From positions 3,859,961-3,923,960 of the forward strand of contig NZ_JRYR02000001.1 of the NCBI RefSeq assembly GCF_000807855.2: a DNA stretch of 64,000 nt, written 5' to 3'. Both the position numbers and the translations under genes were made by a program. The notes under the pieces were generated by a model. That model made no database searches. It was given only the letters and a program-made list of their open reading frames with translations, and was not told the DNA's origin. The stretch comes from Flammeovirga pacifica (GTDB lineage: Bacteria; Bacteroidota; Bacteroidia; Cytophagales; Flammeovirgaceae). Position 1 is the first letter of the stretch. Every line of letters begins with the position of its first letter. Positions 35,407 through 45,491 of this stretch are shown in pieces.

Positions 35407-35844
35407 TTAAACGATGCGAATACTTATTTCCCTAGATGTTTCATCAATAGGAACAATAGTTACTTCTGTACAATCTTCAGGTAATAATCTTTCTACTTTT
35501 GAAGGCCACTCGATAAGACATAGGTTGTCGCTATAGAGATACTCTTCAAATCCGATATCAAATGCTTCTGAAGGGTCTTTAATTCTGTACATATCAAAAT
35601 GATAAACGGTGTCTGCCTTATCGGTCATATACTCGTTTACCAAAGCGAATGTTGGACTATTGACGTGGTCCATCACTCCCAATACTTCACAAATGGCTTT
35701 AATGAAAGTGGTTTTTCCTGCTCCCATTTCTCCATGAAATAACCAAACTTTCGATGAACCTTGTGCAAACTCAAGTATTTGTTTTGCAGCACTGTTCAGA
35801 TCATCTATTGAGTTTGTGGTTATTTTTAACTTTTTCGTTTCCAT
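35407..35844 (-). CDS. tsaE: tRNA threonylcarbamoyladenosine biosynthesis ATPase TsaE
   Basis: 145 residues from the ATG at 35844 (METKKLKITT); the frame extends three codons to a TTG that lies inside the promoter motif. P-loop GEMGAGKTT (38-46), VNSPTFALVNEY and YHFDMYRIKDP are TsaE hallmarks. TsaE is the ATPase of the TsaBDE complex that makes t6A37. A TATCTTTG -7 element lies at 35851-35858, so the transcript may start almost at the AUG. Confidence 0.93.
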   Translation of the reverse strand: METKKLKITTNSIDDLNSAAKQILEFAQGSSKVWLFHGEMGAGKTTFIKAICEVLGVMDHVNSPTFALVNEYMTDKADTVYHFDMYRIKDPSEAFDIGFEEYLYSDNLCLIEWPSKVERLLPEDCTEVTIVPIDETSREISIRIV

Positions 35845-35850
35845 AAGTGT

Positions 35851-35858
35851 CAAAGATA
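35851..35858 (-). promoter_or_regulatory. -7 promoter element of tsaE
   Basis: TATCTTTG on minus matches TAnnTTTG. It ends 6 bases before the start codon, which implies a leaderless or nearly leaderless mRNA. Confidence 0.5.
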
Positions 35859-36148
35859 AATTATTCCATTGATCAAGAGTAATGATTACAGCTTATTTAA
35901 TATTCATTTTCACTTCAAGGATATCAAATATCAGGTATTTATAGTGATTTATCGCTTAAGTATAAGTGGGGATACTTAAATATTAAATAGATTACTTTCA
36001 TTAATTGCTTTGTTCGGGTGATGAATTTACTTAAAAATTTTGTTTGAAAGATCATCAATAGGTAAAATATTGACGTTTACCGTCTTCATCAATAAAAAAA
36101 GCCTTCAAATCTTAAAGAAATGAAGGCTTTTTTTATTTTTTTGATGGA
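35859..36148. other. Gap between tsaE and the barrel gene
   Basis: AT-rich; contains only the terminator at 36094-36134 and the upstream region of tsaE. No other feature seen. Confidence 0.45.
36094..36134 (-). terminator. Terminator of the PorT-like gene
   Basis: AAAAAGCCTTCA / TGAAGGCTTTTT, 13-nt loop, with a run of As before it (Ts on the minus strand). Confidence 0.85.
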
Positions 36149-36841
36149 TTAGAAACTAGAGAAAGTAATACCTATAGTATAAGGAGTACTATCTAATGTT
36201 ACCGGTCCGTTTGTATTTACAACTGCATTTTCTTTAAACGTTTCAGTAAACCCGTAAGCACAGAAGAAGTTGATCCATTTGTATCCAATTCTACCTACAA
36301 ACTGACCTCTGAAATCATTTAAATTAAAGTTTCCTTTATCTTTTGAGATTCTTGTATCTCCGTTGGTTTCATGCTTTACTTTAGTATGACTAGCGAACAT
36401 GTAACCAAATTTAGCACCCACAGCTAAACGGAAGGCGTCTTTTCCTGGGTGTGTTCTAAACCTAAATTCTAATGGGATCTCAACATAGTTGGCTACCATT
36501 TTCGATTTTTTAGTATTATCGTAAAATGAATTGGTGTCAAGTATTTGAGTTTCATCCATACTCTTTCCTATTGTTTGACCATTTTTAAAGAAAAAGTTAT
36601 CAGCTGAATAGCCAATACCAGGGTTGAATGTAAATTGTCCACTACTCGTTAAAGTAAACTCATACATATAAGAGATTGAAATTGATCTTGATTGAGATTC
36701 AAGAGGTAAGCCGCTATCATCAGCCCAATTAGTAAGGCCAAGATCAATGTATATATTTCCTGGGATTTTAGATAAAGGGTTTTGGCCAAATAAATGGATA
36801 GATATTAGGCAAAAAAAGAATGCTAGACTGAGCTTTTTCAT
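36149..36841 (-). CDS. Outer-membrane beta-barrel protein (PorT/OMP_b-brl_2-like)
   Basis: 230 residues with a signal peptide (ends ...HLFGQ). Alternating strands such as YVEIPLEFRFRTHPGKDAFRLAVGAKFGYMFASHTKV and FRGQFVGRIGYKWINFFCAYG, and a terminal PYTIGITFSSF, are typical of the small barrel family that includes PorT. Function unknown. A TATCTTTG -7 element sits 24 bases upstream. Confidence 0.7.
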   Translation of the reverse strand: MKKLSLAFFFCLISIHLFGQNPLSKIPGNIYIDLGLTNWADDSGLPLESQSRSISISYMYEFTLTSSGQFTFNPGIGYSADNFFFKNGQTIGKSMDETQILDTNSFYDNTKKSKMVANYVEIPLEFRFRTHPGKDAFRLAVGAKFGYMFASHTKVKHETNGDTRISKDKGNFNLNDFRGQFVGRIGYKWINFFCAYGFTETFKENAVVNTNGPVTLDSTPYTIGITFSSF

Positions 36842-36864
36842 AATTTGTTTTTTGATATGCTAAT

Positions 36865-36872
36865 CAAAGATA
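36865..36872 (-). promoter_or_regulatory. -7 promoter element of the barrel gene
   Basis: TATCTTTG on minus, full match to TAnnTTTG. Confidence 0.55.
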
Positions 36873-37232
36873 AAAGATCGTAGCGAAAAATTTATAGAAG
36901 AGATGTATTTTGTATGACTTTCTTTACTCTTTAAAAGTGAAGTCTATCTATCGGCTACAAATGATATACTTTGAACAGGGAATTAATTTGACTTTAACAA
37001 TAAATGATATTCTATCACTTTCTTCTTTTTAGAAAATTGAAAATCAACTTTGGACAATTTTATCCATATTTTACTCAGAAAAAGGCTAAATATCAGATTA
37101 TTAAGGAAGATTTAGAAAATCAACACTAAATAAAATAGATTGATTTACAGTGAGTTATAAAAATAAAAAGAGATATAGTGAAATATAAATGTTTTTTCAT
37201 TGCGTTGAATAGAAAATTTGACTAATACTTTC
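36873..37232. other. AT-rich region upstream of rpoC
   Basis: About 360 bases between the divergent promoters of the barrel gene and rpoC. No rpoB, ribosomal protein gene, tRNA or ORF is present here. Confidence 0.6.
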
Positions 37233-37240
37233 TATATTTG
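37233..37240 (+). promoter_or_regulatory. -7 promoter element of rpoC
   Basis: TATATTTG matches TAnnTTTG; a TTTG at 37217-37220 is closer than the usual -33 spacing. The leader would be about 22 bases. Confidence 0.6.
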
Positions 37241-37267
37241 CAAGTTCAAGAAAACCGCAAATTGCAA

Positions 37268-40200
37268 ATGGCGTTCAGAAAAAACAAAAAGATCAACAAC
37301 GATTTTACTTCGGTAACCGTGAGTTTGGCATCTCCAGAGTCAATCTTGGAGAGCTCGCATGGTGAAGTAACTCAACCAGAAACCATCAACTACCGTACTT
37401 ACAAACCGGAGATGGGTGGTTTATTCTGTGAAAGAATTTTCGGTCCTGTGAAAGACTGGGAATGTCACTGTGGTAAATACAAGCGTATCCGTTATAAGGG
37501 TATTATTTGTGACCGCTGTGGTGTAGAAGTAACAGAGAAGAAGGTTCGTCGTGAGAGAATGGGTCATATCCAACTTGTAGTGCCTGTAGCACACATTTGG
37601 TACTTCCGTTCTTTACCGAACAAAATTGGTTACCTATTAGGTTTACCAACGAAGAAACTTGATCAAATCATTTATTACGAGCGCTATGTAGTTATCCAAG
37701 AAGGTGTAAAAGCTGCAGATGGTATCGCTAAAATGGACTTCCTTACTGAGGATGAGTACCTAGATATCATGGATAAACTTCCTAGCGAAAACAGACAATT
37801 AGAAGACGATCATCCAGATAAATTCATCGCTAAGATGGGTGCAGAGGCATTAGAAATGCTATTGTCTCGTACAAAATTGGATGACATGGCCGCAGCATTG
37901 CGTGACCAAGCAAATAACGATACTTCACAACAACGTAAGGCAGAAGCTTTAAAGCGTCTTCGTGTTGTTGAGGCATTCAGAGATGCGAGAACGAGAATTG
38001 AGAACCGTCCTGAGTGGATGGTAATCCGTATGGTTCCTGTAATTCCACCAGAATTACGTCCATTAGTACCTCTAGATGGTGGTCGTTTCGCAACATCAGA
38101 TTTGAACGACTTGTACAGAAGAGTAATCATCCGTAACAACCGTCTGAAGCGTCTGATAGATATCAAAGCACCAGAAGTAATTTTACGTAACGAGAAGCGT
38201 ATGCTTCAAGAAGCAGTTGACTCATTATTTGACAACTCTCGTAAAGTTAATGCAGTGCGTTCTGATGGTAACCGTCCATTGAAATCACTTTCAGATATGT
38301 TGAAAGGTAAGCAAGGTCGTTTCCGTCAAAACTTATTAGGTAAGCGTGTGGACTACTCAGGTCGTTCTGTAATTGTAGTAGGTCCAGAGCTTAAATTACA
38401 CGAGTGTGGTCTTCCTAAGAATATGGCAGCTGAATTATTCAAGCCGTTCATTATTCGTAAGTTGATCGAGCGTGGTATCGTAAAAACGGTAAAATCAGCG
38501 AAGAAAATCGTTGACCGTAAAGATCCAGTAGTTTGGGATATCCTTGAAAACGTATTGAAAGGTCATCCAGTACTACTAAACCGTGCCCCTACTCTTCACA
38601 GATTGGGTATCCAAGCTTTCCAACCGAAATTAATCGAGGGTAAAGCAATCCAATTACACCCATTGGTAACAACAGCCTTCAACGCCGATTTCGATGGTGA
38701 CCAGATGGCCGTTCACGTACCACTAGGACATGAAGCAGTTTTAGAGGCATCTCTATTGATGTTAGCATCGCATAACATCCTTAACCCTGCAAATGGTAAA
38801 CCTATCGCCGTTCCTTCTCAGGATATGGTATTAGGTCTTTATTATATGACAAAAGGTCGTCGTACTACTGACACAGAAACTGTGAAAGGTGAAGGTAAGA
38901 CGTTCTACTCTTCTGAAGAGGTGATCATTGCATTGAACGAAGGAGCAATCTCTCGTCACTCATGGATCAATGTCAAAACAAAAGTATTGAATGACGAAAC
39001 TGGCGAGTTAGAGGAGAAATTCATCGAAACTGTTGCTGGTCGTGTGTTATTCAACCAACACGTTCCTGAAGAAGTAGGTTTCGTTAACGAACTACTTTCT
39101 AAGAAAGCTTTACAGGTAATTATCGCGAAAGTGGTAGATATCGTAGGTATGGCACGTGCAGCTCAATTCTTAGATGATATTAAGCACGAAGGTTTCCAAA
39201 TGGCCTATAAAGGTGGTTTGTCATTCGGTCTTGATGAAATCATTATTCCTAAGGAGAAAGTTGATTTAATCGAAAGTGCGAAAGGTGAAGTTGATATTAT
39301 TCGTAACAACTTCATGATGGGTCTTATCACTGATAACGAACGTTACAACCAAGTAATTGACGTTTGGACGAAAACCAACAACACGTTGACGTCTACAGTA
39401 ATGACTCAAATGGAAGAGGATAACCAAGGATTCAACTCAATCTATATGATGATGCACTCAGGAGCCCGTGGTTCAAGAGAGCAAATTCGTCAGTTAGGTG
39501 GTATGAGGGGTCTAATGGCGAAACCTCAAAAGAACTTGGGTGGTGCTTCAGCAGCCAACATTATTGAAAACCCAATTCTTTCAAACTTTAAAGAAGGTCT
39601 TGACGTATTAGAGTACTTTATCTCTACTCACGGTGCTCGTAAAGGTCTTGCAGATACAGCCTTGAAAACAGCCGATGCGGGTTACCTAACTCGTCGTTTG
39701 GTAGATGTTGCTCAAGATGTAGTTGTAACAGAAGTTGATTGTGGTACTCTAAGAGGATTGACAGTAACAGCATTAAAAGAGAACGATGAGATTAAGGAGC
39801 CATTGAGCGATAGAATCGAAGGTCGTACTTCTTTAAATGATGTAGAGCATCCTGAAACTGGAGAAATCATTGTTTCAGCAACTGGTTTGATTACTCAAGA
39901 AATTGCTCTTGAAATCGAAGAAGCAGGTATTGAAGAAGTAGAAGTACGTTCTGTACTTACTTGTGAAACTCGTAAAGGTGTTTGTGAGAAATGTTACGGT
40001 AAAAACCTTGCAACTGGCGGTGTAGCTGGTAAAGGTGAATCTGTAGGTGTAATCGCAGCACAATCAATTGGTGAGCCTGGTACTCAGCTTACACTACGTA
40101 CGTTCCACGTCGGTGGTGTGGCATCCAACATTGCAATTGATGCTTCATTGAAAGCGAAGAAAGGAGGTAAAGTTACTTTCGAAGAAATGCGTTCAGTGAA

Positions 40201-41575
40201 ATCAAAAGATGCAAACGGTGATGCTAAAGATGTAGTAATGGCACGTACTGCTGAAGTGAATGTTATTGACGAAGAAGGTAAAGTTGCTTTCAATGCTCAC
40301 GTTCAATATGGTTCTTACCTTCACGTGAAGGAAGGTGATACTATTGAAGAAGGTGATGTAATCTGTAACTGGGATCCATTCAACGCAGTAATCCTTGCTC
40401 AGTACAACGGTGTTACTGAATTCGAAGCAATCGAAAAAGATATTACTTATCGAGTAGAAACAGACGAAATGACTGGCTACGAAGAGAAAGTAATTATTGA
40501 TACTAAAGACAAGACGAAAAACCCAATCATCCATATCGCAGGCGATAAAGGTGAAACGGTAGCGTCCAACCTTCCAACTGACGCTCGTATGATCGTTGAG
40601 GATGGTCAGAAAGTACAAGCAGGTGATATCCTTGTGAAGATTCCTCGTTCTGCGGGTAAATCACGAGATATTACGGGTGGTCTTCCTCGTGTAACGGAAT
40701 TATTCGAAGCACGTAACCCATCATCTCCAGCTGTAGTTTCTGAAATTGACGGTATTGTTTCTTACGGTGCAGTAAAACGTGCTAACCGTGAGTTATTCGT
40801 AGAATCACGTGACGGTGTTAGACGTCGTTACATGGTGAACTTGTCGAAACATATTTTAGTGCAGGAAAATGACTATGTGAGAGCAGGTATGCCTCTTTCA
40901 GATGGTGCAATTACTCCTGCAGACATCTTGAAAATCTCAGGTCCTACTGCAGTACAGGAATACCTAGTGAATGAAATTCAAGATGTATATCGTTTACAAG
41001 GTGTGAAGATCAACGATAAGCATATCGAGGTGATTGTACGCCAAATGATGCAAAAAGTAGTTATCGAAGATAATGGTGATACTACGTTCTTGCCAGGTCA
41101 GGTAGTAGAGAAATTTACTTTCCGTGAAGAAAACGACAAAGTGCTTAGCATGAAAATCGTTACTGATGCGGGAGACTCGGCAAATTACAAAGCAGGTGCT
41201 CTTATCTCATTCCGTGAAATGAGAGATGAGAATTCTACTTTGAAACGTAGAGACATGAAAGAAATGAAAGTGCGTGATGCACAGCCAGCAATTTCAAGAC
41301 CTACTCTTCAAGGTATTACTCAGGCATCATTGGATACGAAGTCGTTTATTTCAGCAGCCTCTTTCCAAGAGACAACTAAAGTGTTAAGTGAAGCTTCTAT
41401 TAGAGGTAAGCGTGACGAACTAGTTGGTTTGAAAGAAAACGTAATTGTAGGTCACTTGATTCCTGCAGGTACTGGTCTTCGTGACTATGATGCGATCCGT
41501 GTAGGCTCTAAAGAAGAGTACGAAGCGTTGATCGATTCTAGAGAAAGACACACTATAAGCCATTCTGGTTTATAA
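37268..41575 (+). CDS. rpoC: DNA-directed RNA polymerase subunit beta'
   Basis: 1435 residues from ATG 37268 ([16 protein letters not shown]); an in-frame TTG at 37238 overlaps the promoter. The N-terminal zinc site CHCGKY...CDRCG begins near residue 66; the Mg-binding NADFDGDQM is at about residue 471; the second zinc site has Cys near 825 and in [14 protein letters not shown] (about 898-908). The bridge-helix/trigger-loop region [45 protein letters not shown] is intact. It is the catalytic beta' subunit. Unusually, rpoB is not upstream; rpoC has its own promoter and terminator. Codon use is strongly biased, as for a highly expressed gene. Confidence 0.98.
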   Translation: MAFRKNKKINNDFTSVTVSLASPESILESSHGEVTQPETINYRTYKPEMGGLFCERIFGPVKDWECHCGKYKRIRYKGIICDRCGVEVTEKKVRRERMGHIQLVVPVAHIWYFRSLPNKIGYLLGLPTKKLDQIIYYERYVVIQEGVKAADGIAKMDFLTEDEYLDIMDKLPSENRQLEDDHPDKFIAKMGAEALEMLLSRTKLDDMAAALRDQANNDTSQQRKAEALKRLRVVEAFRDARTRIENRPEWMVIRMVPVIPPELRPLVPLDGGRFATSDLNDLYRRVIIRNNRLKRLIDIKAPEVILRNEKRMLQEAVDSLFDNSRKVNAVRSDGNRPLKSLSDMLKGKQGRFRQNLLGKRVDYSGRSVIVVGPELKLHECGLPKNMAAELFKPFIIRKLIERGIVKTVKSAKKIVDRKDPVVWDILENVLKGHPVLLNRAPTLHRLGIQAFQPKLIEGKAIQLHPLVTTAFNADFDGDQMAVHVPLGHEAVLEASLLMLASHNILNPANGKPIAVPSQDMVLGLYYMTKGRRTTDTETVKGEGKTFYSSEEVIIALNEGAISRHSWINVKTKVLNDETGELEEKFIETVAGRVLFNQHVPEEVGFVNELLSKKALQVIIAKVVDIVGMARAAQFLDDIKHEGFQMAYKGGLSFGLDEIIIPKEKVDLIESAKGEVDIIRNNFMMGLITDNERYNQVIDVWTKTNNTLTSTVMTQMEEDNQGFNSIYMMMHSGARGSREQIRQLGGMRGLMAKPQKNLGGASAANIIENPILSNFKEGLDVLEYFISTHGARKGLADTALKTADAGYLTRRLVDVAQDVVVTEVDCGTLRGLTVTALKENDEIKEPLSDRIEGRTSLNDVEHPETGEIIVSATGLITQEIALEIEEAGIEEVEVRSVLTCETRKGVCEKCYGKNLATGGVAGKGESVGVIAAQSIGEPGTQLTLRTFHVGGVASNIAIDASLKAKKGGKVTFEEMRSVKSKDANGDAKDVVMARTAEVNVIDEEGKVAFNAHVQYGSYLHVKEGDTIEEGDVICNWDPFNAVILAQYNGVTEFEAIEKDITYRVETDEMTGYEEKVIIDTKDKTKNPIIHIAGDKGETVASNLPTDARMIVEDGQKVQAGDILVKIPRSAGKSRDITGGLPRVTELFEARNPSSPAVVSEIDGIVSYGAVKRANRELFVESRDGVRRRYMVNLSKHILVQENDYVRAGMPLSDGAITPADILKISGPTAVQEYLVNEIQDVYRLQGVKINDKHIEVIVRQMMQKVVIEDNGDTTFLPGQVVEKFTFREENDKVLSMKIVTDAGDSANYKAGALISFREMRDENSTLKRRDMKEMKVRDAQPAISRPTLQGITQASLDTKSFISAASFQETTKVLSEASIRGKRDELVGLKENVIVGHLIPAGTGLRDYDAIRVGSKEEYEALIDSRERHTISHSGL

Positions 41576-41593
41576 AAATTTGCAAGCGGTTTT

Positions 41594-41630
41594 AAAAGCC
41601 TCTCATCGAAAGATGAGAGGCTTTTTCTTT
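41594..41630 (+). terminator. Terminator of rpoC
   Basis: Perfect 14-bp stem AAAGCCTCTCATC-gaaa-GATGAGAGGCTTT with a GAAA-type loop and T run. Confidence 0.95.
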
Positions 41631-41809
41631 ATGTAATAGTTCATATTACGATAGAGTATATATGTATCACCTTTCTCTTTTATTTATTCAATAACAAATC
41701 AACTAAATTTTAATATAGTGTTGAATTTTATGAATGATCTGAACTTGAAGTGATGGATTAGAATTGTGGTTTACTGATAATCAGTGATATATGATTAAAT
41801 AATGCAATT

Positions 41810-41879
41810 AAGGGTGATAGTGAATTTTATTTAAAATTGATACTATCATCCTTCATCTTATAATTATCTAAAGATGAAG
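41810..41879. repeat. Two overlapping long inverted repeats
   Basis: First: AAGGGTGATAGT (41810-41821) pairs with ACTATCATCCTT (41842-41853), one G-T pair, with an inner AATTTT/AAAATT. Second: CTTCATCTT (41851-41859) pairs perfectly with AAGATGAAG (41871-41879). They share bases 41851-41853, so the two helices compete at their junction. No T run follows, so they are not simple terminators. Confidence 0.55.
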
Positions 41880-42310
41880 TAAATGGAATTAAGTTCGGTG
41901 AAAAAGTATTTTAATACTGCTTGAGAACGTCATTATCAACAGATTATGATCTATTATTAAAATAAATCAATTAATTGATAGGCATAAATGAGAGATTTAT
42001 AATTACACTGCATGCATACTATATTTGTACTATTCTAATAATCGACATTAATATTAACTCAAATCATCATTTTGAAATTAGACCTCATTATCATTACTCT
42101 ATACTAAATTTTTCAGCTACTTAACTTTTATTGGGTGAAATCTTAAACCACTTTTTTATGATTTGTGTTATTTATAACATAAAACTACTTAAGACAAAGT
42201 TGTATTATCAAAGGTTGTAATTCACTTTCTTGAATAAGTGTAATTTTGAAACTTTTACAATAATCATACTATTAAATTTAAATAGTTTTAAAAAAGACGA
42301 TCTTTTATTG

Positions 42311-42318
42311 TATATTTG
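42311..42318 (+). promoter_or_regulatory. -7 promoter element of the pnt operon
   Basis: TATATTTG matches TAnnTTTG; the predicted leader is about 110 bases. Confidence 0.5.
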
Positions 42319-42437
42319 CTAAACTATAGAATTCTAAAACAGTAGTTATTTGAATTCTTCGACAGACAAACTAACAATGTTAAGTAGGGTAGGGTGCCCT
42401 GCTCTATTAGAATAATACTATTTAAAATCGCATTGGT

Positions 42438-43601
42438 ATGCTATTTGGAATTTTAAGAGAAAATGATCAACGTGTTGCAATTACACCAGAATTAGCAAAT
42501 AAGTTTATTTCTGAAGGTCATCAAGTGTGTTTTGAAAAGGGTGCTGGTGAAAGTGCCTATTTTGACGATAGTACTTATACAACTATTGGTGCAGAAGAAA
42601 AATCAAGAGAGGAGGTTTTAAAATCTTCAAATGTTTTGATTACTATTTCACCGTTAGAAGAGAACGAAGTAAGCCAACTTCAATCTGGAGCGTTCTTATT
42701 CTCTTCTTTTCAACCTTTCCAGGATGCTTCTATTTGTGAGAGATATGCTAAAAACAACATCTCAGCATTTAGTTTTGATATGATCCCTAGAACAACGATT
42801 GCTCAATCAATGGACATCTTGTCTTCTATGGCATCAATTTCTGGTTATAAGGCGGTATTAAAAGCAACTGACTATTTACCTCGTTACATGCCAATGCTTT
42901 CAACAGCAGCAGGTACAGTACCTCCATCAAAAGTATTAATTATGGGTGCGGGTGTAGCTGGACTTCAAGCAATTGCTACTGCAAAAAGATTAGGAGCTCA
43001 AGTTGAAGCTTTTGATACAAGAGCAGCAGCAAAAGAAGAGGTACAATCATTAGGTGCTAAGTTTGTTGAAGTAGAAGGTGCTACTGATGATACTAATGCT
43101 GGTGGATATGCAGTAGAGCAAACTGAAGAATATAAAAAACGTCAAGCAGAATTAATCGCACAAAAGGTTGAAAAAGCCGATGTAGTGATTACAACAGCAC
43201 AATTAAGAGGTCGTCCTGCACCAACTCTTATTACAGAGGATGCAGTGAAAACAATGAAACCAGGTTCTGTGATTGTCGATTTGGCATCATCAACAGGTGG
43301 TAACTGTGCAGTTACTGAAGATGACAAAGTAGTGAAAAAGCATGGAGTAACTATTATTGGTAACTCTAATCTTGCAGCTGAAATCAGTGAACAAGCATCA
43401 GTACTTTACAGTAAGAATATTCAAAATTATTTAAAATTAATGTTGACTCCAGAAGGGTTAAACTTTGATTTCTCTGATGTGATTATTCTTCAAAGCTGTA
43501 TTGTTTATAAAGGTGAAGTAGTTTACGGTAACGAAGACAAACAAAAGTCTTTAGTTCCAGCACCAAAAGCTGAAGAAGCTACTGAACAAGCTGAAGCTTA
43601 A
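42438..43601 (+). CDS. pntAA: NAD(P) transhydrogenase subunit alpha part 1
   Basis: 387 residues. The N-terminal domain shows the AlaDH/PNT start RENDQRVAITPELANKF, and the NAD-binding site is KVLIMGAGVAGLQAIATAKRLGAQVEAFDTR. DVVITTAQLRGRPAPTLI and PGSVIVDLASSTGGNC are conserved. It is domain I, the NAD(H)-binding part, of the three-polypeptide form of proton-translocating transhydrogenase. The next genes encode the membrane and NADP parts, 32 bases later. The C-terminus is extended and Ala/Glu-rich. Confidence 0.93.
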   Translation: MLFGILRENDQRVAITPELANKFISEGHQVCFEKGAGESAYFDDSTYTTIGAEEKSREEVLKSSNVLITISPLEENEVSQLQSGAFLFSSFQPFQDASICERYAKNNISAFSFDMIPRTTIAQSMDILSSMASISGYKAVLKATDYLPRYMPMLSTAAGTVPPSKVLIMGAGVAGLQAIATAKRLGAQVEAFDTRAAAKEEVQSLGAKFVEVEGATDDTNAGGYAVEQTEEYKKRQAELIAQKVEKADVVITTAQLRGRPAPTLITEDAVKTMKPGSVIVDLASSTGGNCAVTEDDKVVKKHGVTIIGNSNLAAEISEQASVLYSKNIQNYLKLMLTPEGLNFDFSDVIILQSCIVYKGEVVYGNEDKQKSLVPAPKAEEATEQAEA

Positions 43602-43633
43602 TTTCTACTTAACAAACAAATCGGAAGACAACA

Positions 43634-43954
43634 ATGGAATTAATTATAAATTTTCTAGATCAAAATACTCTAGCAATGTTATCATTGTTAGTATTAGCTT
43701 CATTCTTAGGAATGGAGATTATTGGTAAGGTACCAACTGTTTTGCACACGCCATTAATGTCTGGTGCAAACGCAATTTCAGGTGTCGTTGTAATCGGTGC
43801 AATTATCCTTATTCGTAAGGCTAATGCAGATGACTACTTAACTTTATCGTTAGGTTTTATCGGTATCGCTTTAGCAATGATCAACGTAGTAGGTGGTTTT
43901 GCAGTAACCAACAGAATGTTGGATATGTTCAAGAAAAAAGAACGTAAAGCTTAA
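43634..43954 (+). CDS. pntAB: NAD(P) transhydrogenase subunit alpha part 2
   Basis: 106 residues, almost all membrane: four hydrophobic segments (MLSLLVLASFLGMEIIG, SGVVVIGAIILIRK, YLTLSLGFIGIALAMINVVGGFAVT). The motif KVPTVLHTPLMSGANAISGVV is the hallmark of the alpha membrane domain. It forms the proton channel with PntB. The gene is split from pntAA, as in Rhodospirillum and many Bacteroidota. Confidence 0.93.
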   Translation: MELIINFLDQNTLAMLSLLVLASFLGMEIIGKVPTVLHTPLMSGANAISGVVVIGAIILIRKANADDYLTLSLGFIGIALAMINVVGGFAVTNRMLDMFKKKERKA

Positions 43955-43986
43955 GTTGAACTCTATAAATCTGAAATTTTACAACA

Positions 43987-45378
43987 ATGGAATATACAAA
44001 TATTGTCGACTTTTTTTACTTAGTAAGTATTGTCGTATTTATTATAGGTCTTAAAGGACTTTCTCATCCAGAGTCAGCACGTAAGGGTAACTTAGTAGCG
44101 GCTTTAGGTATGGGTATGGCTATCTTAATCTCTTTAGTAGCTCCTCAACAGAATGGAGATAATAATTACATCTGGATTATTGGAGGTATGCTTGTTGGTG
44201 GTACTATTGGTATAGTATCTGCTAAAAAAATTGCCATGACAAAAATGCCAGAGATGGTATCTTTATTCAATGGTTTAGGTGGTGCATGTGCCATGTTAAT
44301 TGGTATTGCCGAATTTAATAATCTACCTGCTGGAACTGAAATGATGAGCGGTGCAGTTTTCATTAACATCTTCGCTATGTTTGTTGGTGCTGTTTCATTA
44401 ACAGGTTCATTAGTTGCTTATGGTAAATTAAATGGATCATTAAGAGATAACTTCTCTTTACCAGCTCCACAAATTATCAACCTTGCTTCGTTATTAGGTA
44501 TCATTGTTCTTTCAGGATTGATCATGACTCAACCTGAATTAAACATGCCTTTAGTATATGCTTTATTGGGTCTTTCGTTATTCTACGGTATTGCTTTCGT
44601 AACACCTATTGGTGGTGGCGATATGCCAGTAGTAATTTCATTACTAAACTCAGTAACAGGTATCGGTGCAACAGGTGCTGGTCTAATCTATTCTAACAAC
44701 ATTATGATTATTGGTGGTATCCTTGTTGGTGCTTCTGGTATTATCTTAACAGTAATGATGTGTGAAGCGATGAACCGTTCTCTAGTAAATGTACTAGTAG
44801 GTAACTTAGGTGCCTCAGGTGGAGGATCTGGATCAGGACGTGAAGAAATCGTAAAAGAAGTAAATGTTTCTGATTTAGCCATCCAATTGAAATATGCTGA
44901 CAGAGTTTGTATCGTACCAGGTTATGGTCTTGCAGTAGCTCAAGCACAACATATTTGTCACGAAATCGAAACTGTTTTAGAGGCAGAAGGCGTAGAAGTG
45001 AAATATGCTATTCATCCAGTAGCAGGTCGTATGCCAGGTCATATGAACGTACTATTAGCAGAGTCAGACGTATCGTATGACAAGCTATTAGAATTAGAGC
45101 CAGCAAACGATAGCTTCCCATCTACAGATGTTGTACTTGTAATTGGAGCGAATGATGTTGTTAACCCATCTGCAAAAGATGATAGCTCATCACCAATCTA
45201 CGGTATGCCTATCTTAGACGTTGAAACAGCTAAGAACGTAGTTGTATTCAAACGTGGTATGAGTACAGGTTATGCAGGTGTTCAAAACCCATTGTTCTTT
45301 GGAGACAGAACAAAAATGTTATTCGGTGATGCAAAAGCTTCATTGGGTAAACTGAAAGAAGAAATCGCTAACGCGTAA
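43987..45378 (+). CDS. pntB: NAD(P) transhydrogenase subunit beta
   Basis: 463 residues. The first ~270 are membrane segments with GLKGLSHPESARKGN, GGGDMPVVISLLNSVTGIGATGAGL and MCEAMNRSLVNVL; the last ~180 form the NADP(H)-binding domain III with VPGYGLAVAQAQH, HPVAGRMPGHMNVLLAE, GANDVVNPSAKDD and KRGMSTGYAGVQNPLFF. It completes the enzyme that uses the proton gradient to make NADPH from NADH. A strong terminator follows. Confidence 0.96.
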   Translation: MEYTNIVDFFYLVSIVVFIIGLKGLSHPESARKGNLVAALGMGMAILISLVAPQQNGDNNYIWIIGGMLVGGTIGIVSAKKIAMTKMPEMVSLFNGLGGACAMLIGIAEFNNLPAGTEMMSGAVFINIFAMFVGAVSLTGSLVAYGKLNGSLRDNFSLPAPQIINLASLLGIIVLSGLIMTQPELNMPLVYALLGLSLFYGIAFVTPIGGGDMPVVISLLNSVTGIGATGAGLIYSNNIMIIGGILVGASGIILTVMMCEAMNRSLVNVLVGNLGASGGGSGSGREEIVKEVNVSDLAIQLKYADRVCIVPGYGLAVAQAQHICHEIETVLEAEGVEVKYAIHPVAGRMPGHMNVLLAESDVSYDKLLELEPANDSFPSTDVVLVIGANDVVNPSAKDDSSSPIYGMPILDVETAKNVVVFKRGMSTGYAGVQNPLFFGDRTKMLFGDAKASLGKLKEEIANA

Positions 45379-45438
45379 TTAAAATATATATACAAGGGTC
45401 ATTTTCACCTATTTCTATCGTATCCTTGAACTAACATT

Positions 45439-45471
45439 AAAGGTCATCTTCCTATCGAAGATGACCTTTTT
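45439..45471 (+). terminator. Terminator of the pnt operon
   Basis: Perfect 13-bp stem AAAGGTCATCTTC / GAAGATGACCTTT, 5-nt loop and T run; usable also for the convergent regulator gene. Confidence 0.95.
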
Positions 45472-45491
45472 CTATATCAATAAATTATTTT

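Larger units (their letters stand above)
41631..42437. other. About 800-bp AT-rich intergenic region between rpoC and the pnt operon
   Basis: No ORF of note. It contains two adjoining inverted repeats (41810-41879, described separately), a further perfect inverted repeat AGTATT/AATACT at 41905-41918, and the pnt promoter element near 42311. The rest shows nothing I can name. Confidence 0.5.

Noticed and set aside
37810-40618. Long minus-strand ORFs inside rpoC
   Set aside because: They are shadows of the highly biased rpoC codons and have no family features.
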